A stretch of DNA of 64,000 bases. It comes from Camelus bactrianus. Its lineage: Eukaryota > Chordata > Mammalia > Artiodactyla > Camelidae. Shown piece by piece: positions 59,721-64,000 of this stretch; the first letter of the stretch is position 1; each line of letters starts with the position of its first letter. The stretch is from positions 64,035,501 through 64,099,500 of the forward strand of contig NC_133544.1 of the NCBI RefSeq assembly GCF_048773025.1, read 5' to 3'. The position numbers were made by a program, and so were the translations under genes. The notes beneath the pieces were generated by a model. The model was not told where the DNA came from. It worked only from the letters and a program-made list of their open reading frames with translations, and ran no database searches.

Positions 59721-62230
59721 GGAAAAAAAAAGACAGGGCTCACATTACGAGAGTAGTGCTGCTATATGGAAAGAAGTAACTCTGGATGAGAAGGCTTTGT
59801 CCTAAGGAATAAAGGAAAAACAACTGCAGAAACCTGTGTGACTAGAGGAAATACAAACTCACTGAGACAGCAACCTCTGAAAACCTGGGAATGGTTTCTC
59901 TGCTGCCAATGGGGTCCTCTGACCAAAGACGGAATACTTCTTTTCTTCGATTCCAGGAGCATGAACCCAGCCCTCTCCCTGGGTTCTTCATTCACTTGTT
60001 TCTTCCTATCATGGCTGCCTTTCATGTAGAAGATTGAGTGGTGCTGTCAGTTTGTGAATCTGTACTATGGGTGTAGAATTCTGATTCCTGGAGTATATAC
60101 TCACCTCCCATCTCCTTCAAATTTCCTCTTAACTAAAAGAATGAAAATATAAAAGAGAATAAACCAAAATCCATAAGAGTAAAAAAAAAATAAAGGTCAT
60201 TTGGAGATGAGAGATTTACACATATTTCCAGAGTACAGAAAGTAGATGGGATAATATTGAGGATTAAAGTTAGGACAGAAAAAAAAAAAAACATAATCAA
60301 AAATAAGACATGAGGAGGAATTCCTGCTTACTTTCAGGCCAGTAGTCATTCTAACTCTTCTCAGTGTTGCTGGGTGTTGGCAAAGCCAACCACATACAAA
60401 GTCAAAGTCCACAGGAGTGTTTGACCCCTTGCAACAGTGCTATTTCCTCTGCACTGCAATGCAAAGAAATTCTCCTATCAGCTATGGTGATAGAAGCAAG
60501 ATTTCAGTTGAAGAAGAATACGATAAAAAATAGAATATTCTCCTTTAAAGATGTTTATAAGACTCTAAGAAATATATGATTGCCAGAAAGATTAAAGAGT
60601 CTTTGCTGACAACCCAGAACACCAAAACCATGGACCATAGAAAGCAAGCAAAAATTAAGACAGTAAAAAATAGAGAGAGGAAGAGAAAACTGAAAACAAA
60701 ATAGCTCTACTTTAGGTACCGAAAAGACAGAGTCTTTCAATAGTTGCACCATATCCAAGCATGCTTGGGAATTGAGGCAAAATTCAGAATTTTTAGATTT
60801 TAAGGGGAAAAAATGTAGCATGCAAAAGCATGGGAAAATACAAGAAAGTATTCTCATTTTCCAGCACTAGAAAGAAAATTTCTTTAATTTGAAGAATGAG
60901 AGGTGAAAAACCCAGATAATTAAACCTTAATCCGATGATCAAATAATCTCAACGAGAAAAACACATTTAAAAATATAAAAATTGAAGGAGATTAAAGGAG
61001 AATAATAAAAAATAATAGTGGAGAAAATAGCAAATAGCCATTCTTGATGAACATTATGGAAAACCAGGAGTTAAGTAACTTAGTAGAATAAGAGATAGCT
61101 TTAAGATATCTAGAGTTCATCTCTCCCACTGATTACAAGTAAAAACTGAACAGAATATGAGAGAGAACTACTTGTGGACTTTAAAAATTATTCAAAAGCA
61201 CGCAGATTGTGTAGCAGAGTCAAAAACTGAAGAAACAAACTGCACAAGGGTGAATTTCACATTTTCTCTCTTTTTTCTTTTGGCTTTGCTCCGATCACAG
61301 GCCTCCAGTGGCAGGATAGCAATGACACAGATAGTTAAAACTGAAAGAAACACAATCTTTCTGTCATCAGTGAGAAGGTTCTTGTCTCGAGGCAGAAAGA
61401 ATTCAGAATTCAGAAAGAATTCAGAAGCAAGAAACAGAGGTCAAGAAAGCAAAGCGAGGGTTTATTATGGGTTATTTAGTACTACTGACCCCTAGTGAGA
61501 TGAGGCCAGGGATACTTCTAGAAATACTACAATTCATAGGACCACATCCCCACACTGAATACGAAATTATTTGGCCCAAAATGTTAATAGTGCCAAAGTT
61601 TAGAATCCCTGATCAAAACTTAAAAACAAGAAAAAATTGAAAAAAAAAATGGACAGAACCCTGGAGGCCTGTGGGACAATATCAAAAAGTATAATATATA
61701 TATAATTGGAGTCCCAGAAAGAGAGGAGAAAGACTGGAACTGAAAACATATTTGAAGAAAGAATGGCCAAAAATTACCAAATTTGATGAAAGACACAAAG
61801 AAATCACTCCTTGCCCCAACTTGCCAGGGAGACCCTGAGTATTTGCAACCTCATCTATGACAAGTATGTCTCTAAATATATTTCCCTGGGTGACCTGGGA
61901 CATGGTCAGAAGGCTAGAATTTTATGCAATGCTGGACACATAGATCATTTCATTCATAGGAGAACTTATACTTTTAAAATCACAAATTTCATCCCTGATT
62001 AAGGAACTATGGTAACAGACTTTGTTTTTACTCTCATCATTAAAGTGCCTTGCATGAGGCATGTTTACTTGTTTTTCTGCTGTGTTCCTAGAACACAGGA
62101 TTTGGATGACTCTCACACCAGCAAGAAAGCCTGGGGTGGGTGGTGGGTGACAACGCAGTAGCTTAGCTCCTGGTTCCTGAACCAGAGTAGATCATAAGGT
62201 CAGACACTCAGCACCCGAGTACCAATTGCT
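59720..62230 (+). other. Mostly unassigned; L1 5'-type fragment near 61.6-61.8 kb
   Basis: About 61600-61815 resembles the L1 5' UTR/ORF1 region ('aggcctgtgggacaatatc', 'aaatttgatgaaagacac'). About 61375-61480 has a short direct repeat ('agaattcagaattcagaaagaattcag') of unknown origin. Elsewhere I see no gene or nameable repeat. From about 61.9 kb the TRAV9 3' flank begins. Confidence 0.4.
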
Positions 62231-62236
62231 GCTCAG

Positions 62237-62275
62237 AGTTTGTGCTCAGCTCCCCCTGCAGCTCCTGTCACTGTG
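62237..62275 (-). other. 23-RSS of TRAV9
   Basis: Heptamer CACAGTG (62269-62275), 23-bp spacer, nonamer GCACAAACT (62237-62245). Confidence 0.88.
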
Positions 62276-62762
62276 TCACCCAGAGCACAGTAGTACACGG
62301 CCGAGTCTGCCCCTTGGACTGAGGCTTTCTCCAAGTGGAAGGAATTTGGTTTTCTGTGGTGCGTGGCTTTAAAACCTTTGTTGCTTGCCATCTCGTTGTC
62401 CCTCGAGGCTTTCAGGAGGAGCTGTGGACCCTCTCCGGGGTACTGGACATACCAGAAAAGGGCAGGGTACTGTGTAGTTTCATAGGAGCAGTTGACAATC
62501 AGGGAATCCCCTTCTGAGGGGGTCACTTGGCCTTCAGTCTGGGACACTGAGTCTTCATTGCTTCCTCCTGAAAAAAAAAAAAAAGATTCTGGTTACCTTG
62601 GCATGATCTGGGTTCTACCCCTTAGTGAAAACTGTGGTTAAAGATTACACCATCAGGAATGGAATGGAATGAAACACTCCATGTGCCATTTAAGCTTTAT
62701 GTACCATTTTACTTACCAAACATTAAGAATAGCACAATCACTATTCCTGGAGAAGAGTTCAT
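62276..62762 (-). CDS. TRAV9: TRAV9-family V gene, diverged copy, apparently functional
   Basis: Leader exon 62717-62762 (MNSSPGIVIVLFLMF plus one base), GTAAGT donor; V exon 62276-62567 after a T-rich tract ending in CAG. It reads [46 protein letters not shown] (Cys23, Trp41), LLLKASRDNEMASNKGFKATHH, and YYCALG (Cys104). NKGF is shared with human TRAV9-2 but not with the other two copies here (KKGF). No stops. The intron is longer (149 bp versus 122 bp) owing to an A/T run. More distant from the 12- and 29-kb genes than they are from each other. Confidence 0.93.
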
Positions 62763-62880
62763 TCTTAGAGTCTCTGTTGTCCGTGGGTCTTGAGTGCTTA
62801 GCGTAAGAAAAGTTAAGGTCACAACAAAAGGAGGAAAATGAGCTCAGAATTTAAGCAGGAAATATGTATGTCTTAGGAGG

Positions 62881-62896
62881 ATGCACCCCCTTGTGG
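62881..62896 (-). promoter_or_regulatory. CTCF-like motif upstream of TRAV9
   Basis: V strand CCACAAGGGGGTGCAT, a weaker match than at the other TRAV9 genes but at the same 119-bp distance. Confidence 0.45.
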
Positions 62897-62899
62897 GCA

Positions 62900-64000
62900 A
62901 GATGCTGTTCTCCTCTCAAAAGTCAGTCCTGTATCTTTACCGCTAGCTTTACTTTTATGACATCTGTTAACTTTCAAGACGATCCTTTGTAAATCCAACG
63001 AATAGTTGGTATTTTTCATAAGCCTATTTTTTCCGCAGCACACAACCTGACATGGAAGCTTCATACCATGACATTTCTGAGATACATTCAATCTTATTTT
63101 TTCTTGTTTAGCCATTTCTGGCCTCTTTGTGATCCACTGAAAGATTATATAAGCAAGCTTTAGGGTAAAATCAGAGGAACATTAATAACATATTTAGTCA
63201 TTAGTAGATGATTTTGGATAGCAGAGACAAACTTTTTTAACTACCCTATTCCTAAGCCACTTAGCAAGTAGTTGACAAATATTTTTAAGTGCAGAAATGA
63301 ATGAATACATGAATGATCTTTGGTTGAAGGATTGCTGCTACTTGGAGTACCTTATTATTTCATATCTAAGACATAATTGTAAAGAAAACAATTTAATAAA
63401 AGCTTTCCAAAGAAAAAGGAAATTATACATTACATACATGTTGATTAAAAAGTAAAAAATATATAACTCTTAGTATTGAAGAAATACAGTAATTAAGGTA
63501 ATTGAATTTCTATAAAATTACCTGACCACATTTTCTTTTCCCTTAGGATTTTAATGATTCTCAGATAATCTGATTGGCCTATGTGCGTCAGGTTAATGTT
63601 CTGATACTAAACTTTTTTAGTGGAAATTTCGCTTCAAGTATGCTCTCTACATTCGTCTGTCAACATTACTAACCAATATGGTTCAGCAAAATTATTGTCA
63701 TATGATAGGATATTCAGATGATATGGACTGACCTCAAAAAACAAAATAATGAGCTCAGCTTCTAGCATTAGTAAAGACATGTCTGCTGATGCACAGAAGT
63801 ATTTTATAGCAAGGGTGAAACTTCTTTGTGTAAAGGAGTTAGTTGGTCATCAACTTAAAAATTGGATTTGGAGAGCTCTACACTTATCAAATCATAATCT
63901 CCAAAATTAAAGTCTGAGAAGTTAAGATAGTTTGCACTGTAGCCAGTGTTATACAAATTTACAGAACAATCTTCAGGAACTCTGAACTAAGAGGACAGTC
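62900..64000. other. TRAV9 5' flank, third copy
   Basis: Aligns at lower identity with 12.85-13.9 kb and 30.1-31.0 kb. No gene was seen up to the window edge. Confidence 0.5.

Noticed and set aside
61157-61495. 112-codon plus-strand frame with a hydrophobic stretch
   Set aside because: No V-region or other known motif; it lies in repeat-like sequence.

Overview
The window is a 64-kb piece of the T-cell receptor alpha/delta (TRA/TRD) variable region of a mammal, seen from the strand opposite to transcription: every V gene lies on the minus strand. Ten V genes with both exons are present, an eleventh is cut by the left edge, and one further relic is recognisable. Each complete gene has a short leader exon, a 0.1-0.2 kb intron, a V exon of about 280-300 bp with Cys23, Trp41 and Cys104, and a 23-bp-spacer recombination signal. 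No D, J or C segment was seen. A tRNA-Ala-derived SINE of the Vic-1 type (51837-51961), together with the L1 3' ends, points to a camelid (camel, llama or alpaca); I cannot name the species.

Layout on the plus strand (reverse of transcription): TRAV13 (cut, 1-240), TRAV22 pseudogene (3.0-3.6 kb), TRAV9 (12.2-12.6), TRAV14/DV4 (17.3-17.8), TRAV13 (22.2-22.7), TRAV9 (29.5-29.9), TRAV14/DV4 (35.9-36.4), TRAV13 (40.6-41.1), a TRAV16-like relic (44.2-44.4), TRAV22 (47.3-47.8), TRAV8 with a leader stop (57.1-57.5), TRAV9 (62.3-62.8). In transcription order the repeated cassette is TRAV13-TRAV14-TRAV9, the order of human TRAV13-2, TRAV14/DV4 and TRAV9-2, with TRAV22 added to some units. About 8.9-24.6 kb and 24.7-42.7 kb are direct tandem copies; 0-8.9 kb matches 40.9-51.4 kb.

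The V genes do not act as a pathway. They are alternative substrates for RAG recombination to downstream J (or D-delta) segments. A CTCF-like motif on the V-gene strand lies a fixed distance from the leader in each family (211 bp for all TRAV13, 119 bp for all TRAV9), and both TRAV14 genes keep a perfect CRE octamer 160 bp upstream.

The rest is mostly interspersed repeats: 5'-truncated L1s of several ages, MIR and L2 fragments, a Tigger-like piece, a few fossil LTRs and microsatellites. Several L1s and one LTR occur in only one duplicon and so post-date the duplication. Observations outside routine annotation: an exon resembling the SMAD9 MH2 exon with both splice sites, in one duplicon only; replacement differences between paralogous V genes packed into CDR1; the TRAV16-like relic; and a GC-rich block found in one duplicon. 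All identities were judged by eye, without database searches.
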